Source: Sphingomonadales bacterium UBA2369
GTDB lineage: Bacteria; Pseudomonadota; Alphaproteobacteria; Sphingomonadales; Sphingomonadaceae
Length of the DNA: 64,000 bases
Direction of reading: 5' to 3'
NCBI GenBank assembly: GCA_002344055.1
Contig: DDTH01000011.1
Span: 125,054 to 189,053, forward strand
Notes under the pieces: generated by a model
Told to the model about the DNA's origin: nothing
Seen by the model: only the letters and a program-made list of their open reading frames with translations
Databases searched by the model: none
Program-made: the position numbers and the translations under genes
Part shown: piece after piece, positions 52,765-60,660 of the stretch
Layout: each line of letters begins with the position of its first letter
Position numbering within the stretch: position 1 is the first letter of the stretch

Positions 52765-53691
52765 TCACAGACTTGTGCCGACCACCAGGCAGGCGAGGAA
52801 CATCAGCAAACCGGCGAAACGGTTGGAGCGGAAGGTGGCGAGGGCGGAGGCGCCGTCGTCCGGCTTCAGCCAGATCACCTGCCCGGCGAGATGGAGCGCC
52901 ATCGGGATCAGCGGGATCAACGCAAGCCATTGCGGCCGGAGGCACCAGAAGGCGGTGGCCCAGAGCGCCACCGCGACCAGATAGCAGATCGCGATCCCCG
53001 TCCGCGCATGCCGCCCCAGCCGCCGCGCCGAGGATTTGACCCCGACCAAGGCGTCGTCCTCACGATCCTGCAGGGCGTAGGCGGTGTCGTAGCCGATCAC
53101 CCAGGCGATCGCCCCGGCGTAGAGGAGCAGGCCGGGCATATCGAGATCGCCCTTGATCGCAGCCCAGCCGACCAAGGCCGCCCAGGAGAAGACCAGGCCG
53201 AGCCAGGCCTGCGGCCACCAGGTGATGCGTTTCATGAAGGGATAGGCGGCCACCAAAGCGAGGCTGCCCAGCGCGATCAGTTGCGCCAGCGGACGGAGCT
53301 GGAGCAGGACCACAAGGCCGATCAGGCTCATCGAGACGAGTAATGTCCACGCGCCCTTGAGGCTAACGCGCTTGCTGGCCAGCGGCCGCAGCCTGGTGCG
53401 CTCCACCTGCGCGTCCAGATCCTTATCGACGATATCGTTATAGACGCAGCCGGCGCTGCGCATCGCGAAAGCGCCGAGCGCGAACCAGGCGATCAGCGCC
53501 CAGCCGGTGGCGCTGGAAATGCCGCCGCCCATCCCGGCCAGCCCGATAGCCCAGGCGCCGGGCCAGAAGAGCAGCCACACGCCGATCGGCCGGTCCAGCC
53601 GGATCAGCGAGGCATAGGGTCGCGCCGCGGCTGGCAAAGCACCGATCAGCCCGCGCCGCTCGCTGTCGGGGACGATGTCGTCGGGATGCAA
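52765..53691 (-). CDS. ubiA: 4-hydroxybenzoate polyprenyltransferase
   Basis: 308 residues, about eight membrane segments, and both Asp-rich motifs: NDIVDKDLDAQVERTRLRPL near 85-104 and the later YALQDREDD near 208. It prenylates 4-hydroxybenzoate in ubiquinone synthesis at the inner membrane. The frame is open to a GTG at 53778, but I prefer the TTG at 53691: GGAGAG lies six bases before it, and the protein then begins MHPDDIVPDSERRG. Starting at 53778 would add 29 residues of unclear value. Confidence 0.92.
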   Translation of the reverse strand: MHPDDIVPDSERRGLIGALPAAARPYASLIRLDRPIGVWLLFWPGAWAIGLAGMGGGISSATGWALIAWFALGAFAMRSAGCVYNDIVDKDLDAQVERTRLRPLASKRVSLKGAWTLLVSMSLIGLVVLLQLRPLAQLIALGSLALVAAYPFMKRITWWPQAWLGLVFSWAALVGWAAIKGDLDMPGLLLYAGAIAWVIGYDTAYALQDREDDALVGVKSSARRLGRHARTGIAICYLVAVALWATAFWCLRPQWLALIPLIPMALHLAGQVIWLKPDDGASALATFRSNRFAGLLMFLACLVVGTSL

Positions 53692-53806
53692 AAGTCGCTC
53701 TCCAGCGGAATCGAACTTGGTCGTCCCCGTGCGAGCACGAGACGCTTGAACGAGACTAGGCAGGTGTGGTTTCAACACAAGCTCATACCCTGCGCAGGAG
53801 CCTTCG

Positions 53807-54277
53807 ATGCCGCCATCAGCTCTCTTCCTGTCCCTCGCGTGGGTCCTCTCGTTCGATGAGGTCCCACAGGCGGAAATGTTTCAGGCGCGCCCCGAGGCTA
53901 TGACGGAATTGAGGCCGGACGGAGCCGTCGAGAGTCAGAGGGCGCGTGCCGGCGCGGCACGAAGGGTCGATGACGACGTGGCCCAACGGCTGGCAATCGC
54001 GGCGCAGGTCATCCGGGATCAGGCCCCCATACAACAAGGAGCAGCCACCATCACCGGCGCTCGCGCCGAAGGCGGCAGGCTCGTCACCACGATGACGATC
54101 GCAGCTGCACTGGACGAACCGATGATGAATGAAGTGCGGCAAGAATTCCAAATGCGGACGTGCGAGAATGCCTCCTTGCGCCAGCTGATCAACGCCGGGG
54201 CGGGCATCGCCTACGAAGTTACCGACTCGGACGGTCAGGTGCTCATCGCGAGTATCGATCACTGCGCAGCCGAATAG
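53807..54277 (+). CDS. Unknown exported or membrane-bound small protein
   Basis: 156 residues. A short hydrophobic N-terminus (MPPSALFLSLAWVLSF) may be a weak signal peptide or anchor. The rest is soluble, with TITGARAEGGRLVTTMTIAAALDEP near 80-105 and a late MRTCENASLRQLINAGAGIAYEVTDSDGQ; the two Cys may pair. I know no family. AGGAG precedes the ATG by seven bases. It lies between divergent ubiA and the rsmE start 5 bp downstream, with which it is probably co-transcribed. Confidence 0.75.
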   Translation: MPPSALFLSLAWVLSFDEVPQAEMFQARPEAMTELRPDGAVESQRARAGAARRVDDDVAQRLAIAAQVIRDQAPIQQGAATITGARAEGGRLVTTMTIAAALDEPMMNEVRQEFQMRTCENASLRQLINAGAGIAYEVTDSDGQVLIASIDHCAAE

Positions 54278-54282
54278 GCCTG

Positions 54283-55032
54283 ATGCCCGCCACCCCCGCC
54301 TGGCCGCCGCACAGCCTGCCGCGCTTGTTCGTGGATCAGACGCTATCGGCTGGCATGAGCCTGACGCTCGATGGCGGGGCGGCCAATTATCTCGGCAATG
54401 TGCTGCGCCTGAAGGCTGGCGACGCGGTGAAATTGTTCGACGATTCAACCGGCGAGTGGCTGGCGCGGGTCGAAGCGGTGGATCGCAAGCGGGTGACGCT
54501 TGGCGTCGCCGACCATCTCCGCCCGCGCGAGGATGTGCCGGACCTGTGGCTGCTGTTCGCGCCGCTGAAGAAGCAGACGACCGACTGGCTCGTGGAGAAA
54601 GCGACAGAACTGGGCGCGAAGCGGCTGGTGCCGGTGCTGACCCGGCGAACGGTGGCGGAGCGGGTCAATCTGGAGCGGCTGCGGTCGATCGCGATCGAGG
54701 CGGCCGAGCAATGCGACCGAACCGCCCTTCCCGAGATCGCCGACCCGGTGAAGCTGGACGCTTTGCTGAAGAATTGGCCAGCCGACCGCGCCCTGCTGTT
54801 TGCAGACGAGACTGGCGGTGCGCCACTGGCCGAAGCCGCCAAGGCGGGTCCGTCCGCGCTGCTGATCGGACCCGAGGGTGGCTTCACGGATGAGGAGCGC
54901 GTTGCGATCCGCGCGGTCGGTACGCCAGTGGCGCTCGGCCCTCGTATCCTCCGCGCGGAAACGGCGGCGCTGGCCGCGCTCAGTCTGTGGATGGCGGCGG
55001 CGGGCGATTGGGGCCGCCCACCGCGCGCCTGA
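54283..55032 (+). CDS. rsmE: 16S rRNA m3U1498 methyltransferase
   Basis: 249 residues, SPOUT superfamily: an N-terminal PUA-like domain (about 1-70) and a knotted SAM-binding domain with the signature LIGPEGGFTDEE near 195-206 and LGPRILRAETAAL near 220-232. It methylates N3 of U1498 in 16S rRNA. ATG at 54283, 5 bp after the previous stop. It ends three bases from the convergent pirin gene. Confidence 0.94.
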   Translation: MPATPAWPPHSLPRLFVDQTLSAGMSLTLDGGAANYLGNVLRLKAGDAVKLFDDSTGEWLARVEAVDRKRVTLGVADHLRPREDVPDLWLLFAPLKKQTTDWLVEKATELGAKRLVPVLTRRTVAERVNLERLRSIAIEAAEQCDRTALPEIADPVKLDALLKNWPADRALLFADETGGAPLAEAAKAGPSALLIGPEGGFTDEERVAIRAVGTPVALGPRILRAETAALAALSLWMAAAGDWGRPPRA

Positions 55033-55035
55033 CGC

Positions 55036-55734
55036 TTACTTCGAGTCGACCAGGACGATCTCCGCGTCTTCCTGCGCGGTGATCGTCACCGAAGGCACAT
55101 CGCGGATCGCGACGCCGTCGCGGGCATTGGCGGCAACGCCATTCACCTCGATCGCGCCGGTGGCCGGCACGAGATAGAGGTGCCGCCCTTCCCCGAGCTC
55201 GTAGGTCACGCTCTCACCCGCCTTCACCGTCGCGCCGGCGACGCGGGCGCTGGTGCGGATCGGCAGGGCGTCCTCGTCGCCCGGCAGGCCGCTCGCCAAC
55301 GTCACGAACTGGCCGGAGCGGGCGTCCTTCGGAAAGGGCTTGGTGCCCCAAGACGGTTCGCCGCCACTGCGATCCGGGATGATCCAGATCTGAAAGAGCG
55401 TCGTCGCCTCATCCTCCACATTATATTCGGCGTGGCGGATGCCGGTGCCGGCGCTCATCACCTGCACATCGCCAGCGGCCGTGCGGCCCTCATTGCCCAG
55501 GCTGTCCTTGTGGCTGATCGCGCCGGTGCGGACGTAGGTGATGATTTCCATGTTCGCATGCGGATGCGGCGGGAAGCCGGATTTCGGCGCGATCACGTCA
55601 TCGTTCCAGACGCGCAGGTTGCCCCACTGCACCCGCGCCGGATCGTGATAATCGGCGAAGGAGAAATGATGCTTGGCGTCGAGCCAGCCGTGATTGGCGC
55701 CGCCGAGGCTGTCGAACGAGCGGACTTCGATCAT
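55036..55734 (-). CDS. Pirin family protein (YhhW-like)
   Basis: 232 residues, two cupin domains. The metal-binding motif FPPHPHANMEIITYV near 54-68 is followed by SAGTGIRHAEYN near 92-103. Bacterial relatives include YhhW, a quercetin 2,3-dioxygenase in vitro, but the physiological role is unclear. ATG at 55734. A 348-bp non-coding stretch with a small palindrome precedes it. Confidence 0.88.
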   Translation of the reverse strand: MIEVRSFDSLGGANHGWLDAKHHFSFADYHDPARVQWGNLRVWNDDVIAPKSGFPPHPHANMEIITYVRTGAISHKDSLGNEGRTAAGDVQVMSAGTGIRHAEYNVEDEATTLFQIWIIPDRSGGEPSWGTKPFPKDARSGQFVTLASGLPGDEDALPIRTSARVAGATVKAGESVTYELGEGRHLYLVPATGAIEVNGVAANARDGVAIRDVPSVTITAQEDAEIVLVDSK

Positions 55735-56082
55735 GTCTTGTCTCCGGGTTGCGCCACTCCCTGCGGCGCTTCGTCACGAGCCATTTAGCCTCGCCCGCAT
55801 CGTTGCAGAAGTGCGGTCACGAAACACAAGGCGTTGCGAGATTTGCAACGCGTGCTCGCTGGGTGATATCGCAATCGCTCATAATCCCGCCAAAATCGCT
55901 TCATCCGCATTCGCCAACGCCGGTCAGCCAGTCTTCGGCCAAACGGCGACTCTTCTGCTTGTCCGCCAAAAGTAAGCGAGGCGCAAAGACGCGGTGACGA
56001 CGGACATTACAGCCGACGCGCCAGTTGCGGTGACGGGGTCCATGGCCGATACGGGCACCGGCTGGGACACTGCGGAGGCAGC
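55735..56082. other. Non-coding stretch between pirin and the methyltransferase gene
   Basis: 348 bp between divergent genes, with no convincing ORF on either strand. It should hold both promoters, though I find no pair of good hexamers. The clearest structure is the perfect inverted repeat GCGTTGC-n7-GCAACGC at 55831-55851, a possible operator of either gene. The end (56075-56079, GGAGG) is the methyltransferase ribosome site. Confidence 0.6.
55831..55851. promoter_or_regulatory. Perfect 7-bp inverted repeat, possible operator
   Basis: GCGTTGC (55831-55837) and GCAACGC (55845-55851) around a 7-nt AT-rich centre, about 100 bp upstream of the pirin gene. The spacing of about 14 bp between half-site centres suits a dimeric regulator. 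No regulator gene is adjacent. Confidence 0.35.
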
Positions 56083-57156
56083 ATGACATCGACGCCGGGC
56101 GCGGACCGCGCCAACCAATTGCGGCACATGGAACCGCTGGTCGAAAACCGGCCGGAAGCGATGATCGCACTCGCTCGCCAATATGCCGCGATCGGCGACC
56201 AGCCGAAAGCGATCGGCCTGGCCCGGCGTGCCCGCGCCCTGCTGGCGGGAGACGGCGAGGCGATGACCCTTTCGTCCGAATTGCTGTGCGAGGGCGTGCC
56301 GACCTGGCATTTCTGGATGCTGCGGGACGAGGTTCGCAATCAGGCCTATGATGCCGCGCTGCGCCGTGCGGTGACACCGGACAGCCTGGTCCTGGAGATC
56401 GGCACCGGGTCCGGCATTCTGGCGATGATGGCCGCGCGGGCCGGCGCGCGCGTCGTGACGTGCGAAATGAATCTGTCGGTGGCGGCGGCGGCGCGGGAGG
56501 TGATCGCCGCCAACGGCCTGTCCGACCGGATCACGGTCATCGACAAGCCCTCGTTCGAACTCGACCTCGCCACCGACCTCGGCCGGCGTGCGGACATCCT
56601 GGTCTCCGAGATCGTCAGCAACGACCTTTTGAACGAAGGCGTGCTGCCCGCCCATGCCGACGCTGTGCGGCGCCTGCTCTTGCCCGCCGCAAAGGTGATC
56701 CCCGCAAGAGGCCGGATTCGTTTCGCCTTGGCCGAGCACCGGCACTGGTCGACCGCCGGCGTCGCCATGGCGGGCGGTTTCGACGTTTCGACCTTCCACG
56801 CTTTGGCACCTCCATTCTGGAGAGTCCGCCCGGACCAGGTGACATTCCGAAGCGAGGCTGACGATCTGTTTTCCTTCGATTTCGCCTCCCCTGGGCCATG
56901 GCCGGACGGACGCGCGCGCAAGACCGTCGCGTCGTCCGGAGGGCGCGCGAACGGCATCCTGCAATGGATCGCGATCGACCTCGATGAGGCCGGCAGCTAT
57001 GAGAATCGCCCTGGCACCCTGGCCCAATCCTGCTGGTCGCCGCTATTCTGGCGATTTTCGGAGGCGCTCGAAACGCGCGCGGGCGAGGAGATCAATGTCG
57101 GCGCCTATCACACCGAAAATCGCCTCAGGCTCTGGCGAGACCCATCCTTGCCCTAA
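56083..57156 (+). CDS. PRMT-like SAM-dependent methyltransferase next to the RiPP precursor
   Basis: 357 residues. A helical, TPR-like part (about 20-60) precedes a class I methyltransferase domain with SAM motif VLEIGTGSGIL at 103-113 and an acidic motif II (CEMN at 127-130). SEIVSNDLLNEG at 175-186 then holds two Glu (176 and 185), the double-E loop of protein arginine methyltransferases, closest to the PRMT7 style. A beta-barrel-like C-terminal part follows. GGAGG lies just before the ATG. The next gene, 61 bp on, is a small precursor with one Arg in its core, so peptide arginine methylation is a plausible, untested role. Confidence 0.8.
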   Translation: MTSTPGADRANQLRHMEPLVENRPEAMIALARQYAAIGDQPKAIGLARRARALLAGDGEAMTLSSELLCEGVPTWHFWMLRDEVRNQAYDAALRRAVTPDSLVLEIGTGSGILAMMAARAGARVVTCEMNLSVAAAAREVIAANGLSDRITVIDKPSFELDLATDLGRRADILVSEIVSNDLLNEGVLPAHADAVRRLLLPAAKVIPARGRIRFALAEHRHWSTAGVAMAGGFDVSTFHALAPPFWRVRPDQVTFRSEADDLFSFDFASPGPWPDGRARKTVASSGGRANGILQWIAIDLDEAGSYENRPGTLAQSCWSPLFWRFSEALETRAGEEINVGAYHTENRLRLWRDPSLP

Positions 57157-57161
57157 GCGCG

Positions 57162-57167
57162 TATACT
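57162..57167 (+). promoter_or_regulatory. Candidate -10 box of the precursor gene
   Basis: TATACT at 57162-57167 stands out between the methyltransferase stop and the precursor ATG (57218) and would give a leader of about 45 nt. No good -35 lies 16-18 bp upstream, so the precursor may instead be read with the methyltransferase. Confidence 0.35.
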
Positions 57168-57217
57168 CACTAGAAGCCGCCGTGCGTCGGCCTTTTCGCG
57201 AATAAGGGGACCATGCG

Positions 57218-57367
57218 ATGAATGAAGCTGAGAATAATGACCCGGTCGTCGACGAGAAGACCGAAGTTACCTGGGTGAAGCCCGAGATCACATCTTTTTC
57301 GCCGGTCGCTGCCGCCGAGGGCATCAGCTACCGTCCGTTGGATGGGATCTACAATCTGACCGCCTGA
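57218..57367 (+). CDS. Candidate lasso-type RiPP precursor peptide, 49 residues
   Basis: AGGGGA lies seven bases before the ATG. The acidic leader carries WVKP at residues 19-22, reminiscent of the YxxP motif that lasso leaders offer to the RRE protein. The C-terminus reads EGISYRPLDGIYNLTA. If the core starts at Gly35, Asp42 is at position 8, which fits a Gly1-Asp8 ring and a 7-residue tail; starting at Glu34 puts Asp at position 9, also a known ring size. The usual Thr at leader position -2 is missing (Ala or Ala-Glu instead). Neighbours are a methyltransferase (same strand), a cyclase-like asparagine synthetase (convergent) and an HprK-like kinase. Confidence 0.7.
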   Translation: MNEAENNDPVVDEKTEVTWVKPEITSFSPVAAAEGISYRPLDGIYNLTA

Positions 57368-57533
57368 CGGCACTGGGGGGGCTTCACGGCCGCCGCATTG
57401 ATACGGCTTTGCGTCGACCGGTAGGCCAACAATTGCTTGGCGATGCGGTGCTGCCGCATTGATCGGCGGCGTGCGGCTATCGGTTCGCCGGCTTTAATGG
57501 CCCGTCCCAAACGCAGCCCTTCCAGCCATTTCC

Positions 57534-59423
57534 TCAAAGACCGGCGGCGTTCCTGAGCCACAGGTCCGCGGCGTGCGCGAACCAGACCGGACCCAGTGGC
57601 CAGGGGGGCAACGGCCCTGAAGATCCCTCACGCTTCCAGGTCATGAAAGCCTGATGCTGCTCGGCGATCCGATCGCCATCCAGCCAACCGAACTTAACGG
57701 GCAGCAACTCGCTCACCGGCCGTTCGACGAACATCGCTTCATGCGCGTCGATCGAATGGTTGATGAACATGACCTTCGTCGTGCGCGTGCGCACCAGTTC
57801 GGGCAAGGTGCCGCGCATCGCCTCGCGCAACAGCCGCTTGCGCAAGCCGGACGATATGAGATGGACACCCGAAGCGCCCATCATGAAGCGGACGAGGCGG
57901 GCATCGTGAAACGGGTGACGAACCTCGATGCCATGGCCCTCTGCATAACCGAGCGTCGTCTCGGATGTCAGGTGACGGTTGCCGAAATTGAAAACGGAAT
58001 AGCGGGAGCGCTGGGCAAAGCCTTTGAGTCCCTCGCGCGGCAATTGCTGCTGCCAGCGCTCGCCGAGACCGACTTTGCGCATCCAGTCCGATCGCAGCCA
58101 ATCGGTCGGCGGGAGCCGCCAGTCGAGATGCGGCCGGAACATAATCTCCCGGTAGCGCGGCAGCAGGACCGGGCGCGCGGCGTTGGCGAAGGTCCGCGCC
58201 ACGGCGGCGGGCCAGGACGCGTTCGGCCAGAACGAACGCCCATGTTTGATCAATGGTCCCCAGCGGCCGCGCAGCAGCAGATCGGGCCAGTGCGCGCCGG
58301 AACCGTTCATCCAGTCGTCGCCCCCTTCCCCGGTCAGCAGGACGCGGCGACCGTCCGCCTGCATCAGCGCCACGGTGCTCGCCATCGTGTCCAGCGCGTT
58401 CGGACGGACCGGCAAGTGATGGGTGCCGGCGACCCATGCCTTCGCACTTTCGAGCGTGAACGGGACCGAAGTGGCGACTTGCGCATCGAGGCCCAGATGC
58501 GCCTCAACCGCGCTGCTCCAAGGCGTTTCGTCATGCGGCTGGCCGGGAAAGCGCGCGGTGATGAAGCGGATCTGCCGGTCGATCCGCCCCTCCCGGTGCA
58601 GCTGCGTCGCGCGGCACACGATCGAGGAGGAATCCAGGCCGCCTGACAGTTGCGAGGTGACCTGGCCGTTGCTGCGTGTCGCCGAGACCAGAGCCTGGTC
58701 GAACAGGTGGCGGAATTCCTCGACATGCTCGTCCAGCGAGCGGCCCTGCCAATCCTCGAAGGGACCGCCATGCCAGGGCCAAAGCCGGGTCTCGCCATTT
58801 TCGAGGAACACCGCGCAGCCCTGCGGCACGCGCTGGACATCCTGCCAGAAGGTCTCCGCCTCCGTGGTGAAGCGGCCGGCGAGATATTCGGCGAACGCCC
58901 CCTCATTCAGCCGGCGCGGAAGATCCAGGCCGACGACCAGGGTGCGCGCGTCGGTCGCAAAGGCGAAAGTCTTTCCGTCGAACGTCCAGTGGAGCGGCCG
59001 CCAGCCGAGCGGCGAGGTGAAGAGCGACAGGCGGCGCGCGCCGGGCTCGCAGATCGCGATCGCATAATCGCCGGCCAGATGGCGGACGAAGTCCCGGCCG
59101 AGTTGCTCGTAAAGGGCCAGGGCCAGCAAGCCGTCCGGCGCGTCGGCCGGCATTTCCCGCTTCAGCAACGCGAACAGCTCGGCGCGATCATCCATCCGGC
59201 CGTCGAAGAAGGCCACGGCACCCGACGGGCCGATGAAAGGCTGCGTCTCGCCGGCCGCCTCGGCGGTGGTCACATGCGCGAAACGGATTCCGCCAAGGGG
59301 TCCGGAATACCATTTGACTGCGCCGTCCGACCCGCGCGGCGGGGCGGCGGCAATCATCCGGTCGAGCAGGTCCGGCGAAACGGGGCGGCCGTCCGTATGC
59401 AACAGCCCGGCGATGGCACTCAA
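57534..59423 (-). CDS. Asparagine synthetase-like protein, probable lasso macrolactam synthetase (C protein)
   Basis: 629 residues in the AsnB/lasso-cyclase family. The N-terminal Ntn-like domain (about 1-165) begins MSAIAGLL: the glutaminase nucleophile Cys2 of AsnB is Ser here, so it should not use glutamine. The synthetase domain has the ATP-pyrophosphatase loop SGGLDSSS at 260-267 and LLTGEGGDDWMNG near 370. The start is TTG at 59423, with GGAGAG four bases upstream. It should adenylate the Asp side chain of the precursor and let the N-terminal amine attack it. It is convergent with the precursor and divergent from the kinase gene. Confidence 0.82.
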   Translation of the reverse strand: MSAIAGLLHTDGRPVSPDLLDRMIAAAPPRGSDGAVKWYSGPLGGIRFAHVTTAEAAGETQPFIGPSGAVAFFDGRMDDRAELFALLKREMPADAPDGLLALALYEQLGRDFVRHLAGDYAIAICEPGARRLSLFTSPLGWRPLHWTFDGKTFAFATDARTLVVGLDLPRRLNEGAFAEYLAGRFTTEAETFWQDVQRVPQGCAVFLENGETRLWPWHGGPFEDWQGRSLDEHVEEFRHLFDQALVSATRSNGQVTSQLSGGLDSSSIVCRATQLHREGRIDRQIRFITARFPGQPHDETPWSSAVEAHLGLDAQVATSVPFTLESAKAWVAGTHHLPVRPNALDTMASTVALMQADGRRVLLTGEGGDDWMNGSGAHWPDLLLRGRWGPLIKHGRSFWPNASWPAAVARTFANAARPVLLPRYREIMFRPHLDWRLPPTDWLRSDWMRKVGLGERWQQQLPREGLKGFAQRSRYSVFNFGNRHLTSETTLGYAEGHGIEVRHPFHDARLVRFMMGASGVHLISSGLRKRLLREAMRGTLPELVRTRTTKVMFINHSIDAHEAMFVERPVSELLPVKFGWLDGDRIAEQHQAFMTWKREGSSGPLPPWPLGPVWFAHAADLWLRNAAGL

Positions 59424-59465
59424 AGCCGCTCTCCGGGAATGAAGGCGCTCGCCGCGCGATGATCG

Positions 59466-60506
59466 ATGCCCGCCATTCGCTTGTTCCTATCTGCGCCGCG
59501 CGGCATCTGGCAATCGGTTGCGCGCGGTCTTTGGCTCTGCGATGGCACGAAGCCGCTTCCTGCCCATGAGCTTCGCTTGGTCTTCAACTATCATTTCGGC
59601 GGTATCGGCATCACGTCCGAGATCCCACTGACCGGATTGCGCGAGGCGCCCGCGGACGCCGCCTTCGCCGGCGCCATTCATGTTGCCGGTGGCCGCGGGC
59701 CAACCCCGGTCGAGGAGCGCAGTCATTTCGTCTGGCCAGGGCGTTTCGGCCTGCGGCTGGGCGAAGCCGGCGGGTACTGGCTGGTCAGCGTCCCGTGGGG
59801 CGCCTTCCTGTTCGACGCCGCTGCGGAACGCGTCCGCATTTTCGGCCTGGACGGTGCCGGGCAGACGGTCCTGAACGACATTCTCGTCCGCCGCCTGCTG
59901 CCGCGCCTGGTCAAGCTGAAGGGCGCCGCCACCTATCATGCCGCGTCGCTGGCCCGCGACGGGAAAGGCGTGCTGCTGATGGGACAATCGGGCGCGGGCA
60001 AATCCACCATGTCGATCGGTCTGGCAGGAACAGGCCGGTGGGAACTGCTGGGCGATGACATGGCGCTGTTGTGGCACAATGCGGGTGACATGATCGCCCC
60101 GGCGGGTGCCGAGGCGGGGGTTTGGGCGTCTTCTTGCGAAGGCCTGGGCCTGGCCGACAGCGACTACCGGCCCCTGTCCGGCTATGACGGCAAGCATCTC
60201 TACCGGCAGCGCGGCGTGCGGCATGCCACTTCGGCGCCGGCGGCAGGCCTCTTCTTCCTCGAACGCGCCGAATGCGCGGGACCTACGGCCGTGCGCTGCA
60301 CCCCCGCCGAAGCCTTCAGGCAGGCACTGACCCAGATCATCTATTTCAATCCCAGCGGTGCCGCGGCGGAGGAACGCCTCACCTCCGTGCAGCATCTCAA
60401 TGCGATGCTGGCGCGGATTCCGGCCTGGACGCTGACCTATCCCCCTTCTTTCGCGGCGGTGAGGGATGTTTCCGGCGTGATCGAGGCTGCGCTCGAGAGC
60501 CTGTGA
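59466..60506 (+). CDS. HprK-like kinase associated with the RiPP cluster
   Basis: 346 residues. The first ~150 are unlike classical HPr kinase. From about 155 the C-terminal HPr-kinase fold appears: YHAASLARDGKGVLLMGQSGAGKST with Walker A at 173-181, then ELLGDDMAL near 193-201. Kinases of this kind accompany lasso clusters (paeninodin type) and phosphorylate the peptide tail. The core here offers Ser3, Tyr4, Tyr11 and Thr14. The start is 42 bp from the asnB-like start on the other strand, so the two share a very short divergent promoter region. tRNA-Gln lies 4 bp beyond the stop. Confidence 0.78.
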   Translation: MPAIRLFLSAPRGIWQSVARGLWLCDGTKPLPAHELRLVFNYHFGGIGITSEIPLTGLREAPADAAFAGAIHVAGGRGPTPVEERSHFVWPGRFGLRLGEAGGYWLVSVPWGAFLFDAAAERVRIFGLDGAGQTVLNDILVRRLLPRLVKLKGAATYHAASLARDGKGVLLMGQSGAGKSTMSIGLAGTGRWELLGDDMALLWHNAGDMIAPAGAEAGVWASSCEGLGLADSDYRPLSGYDGKHLYRQRGVRHATSAPAAGLFFLERAECAGPTAVRCTPAEAFRQALTQIIYFNPSGAAAEERLTSVQHLNAMLARIPAWTLTYPPSFAAVRDVSGVIEAALESL

Positions 60507-60510
60507 GGGC

Positions 60511-60585
60511 TGGCTGGGGCGCCAGGATTCGAACCTGGGAATGGCGGCACCAAAAGCCGCTGCCTTACCACTTGGCGACGCCCCA
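60511..60585 (-). tRNA. tRNA-Gln, anticodon TTG
   Basis: The minus strand gives acceptor TGGGGCG/CGCCCCA, D-arm GCC..GGC, anticodon stem GCGGC/GCCGC with loop TTTTGGT (anticodon TTG), T-arm CCAGG-TTCGAAT-CCTGG and an encoded CCA. All stems pair fully. Confidence 0.96.
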
Positions 60586-60660
60586 ACACCGGAGCGATTG
60601 CTTGCAATCGCGACCACGGAGAGGTGGAAGCGCGGCCTTATAGCGTTGCCTGCCCGCGCC

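Noticed and set aside
55694..56377. Short ORFs in the pirin-methyltransferase gap
   Set aside because: They run into the neighbouring genes in wrong frames, lack ribosome sites and show no family features.
57349..57561. 70-aa minus-strand ORF between the cyclase gene and the precursor, considered as B1/B2 or a second peptide
   Set aside because: Its product is simply basic, without RRE or Cys-protease features. It begins at a GTG inside the cyclase gene, has no clear ribosome site, and overlaps the precursor antisense.
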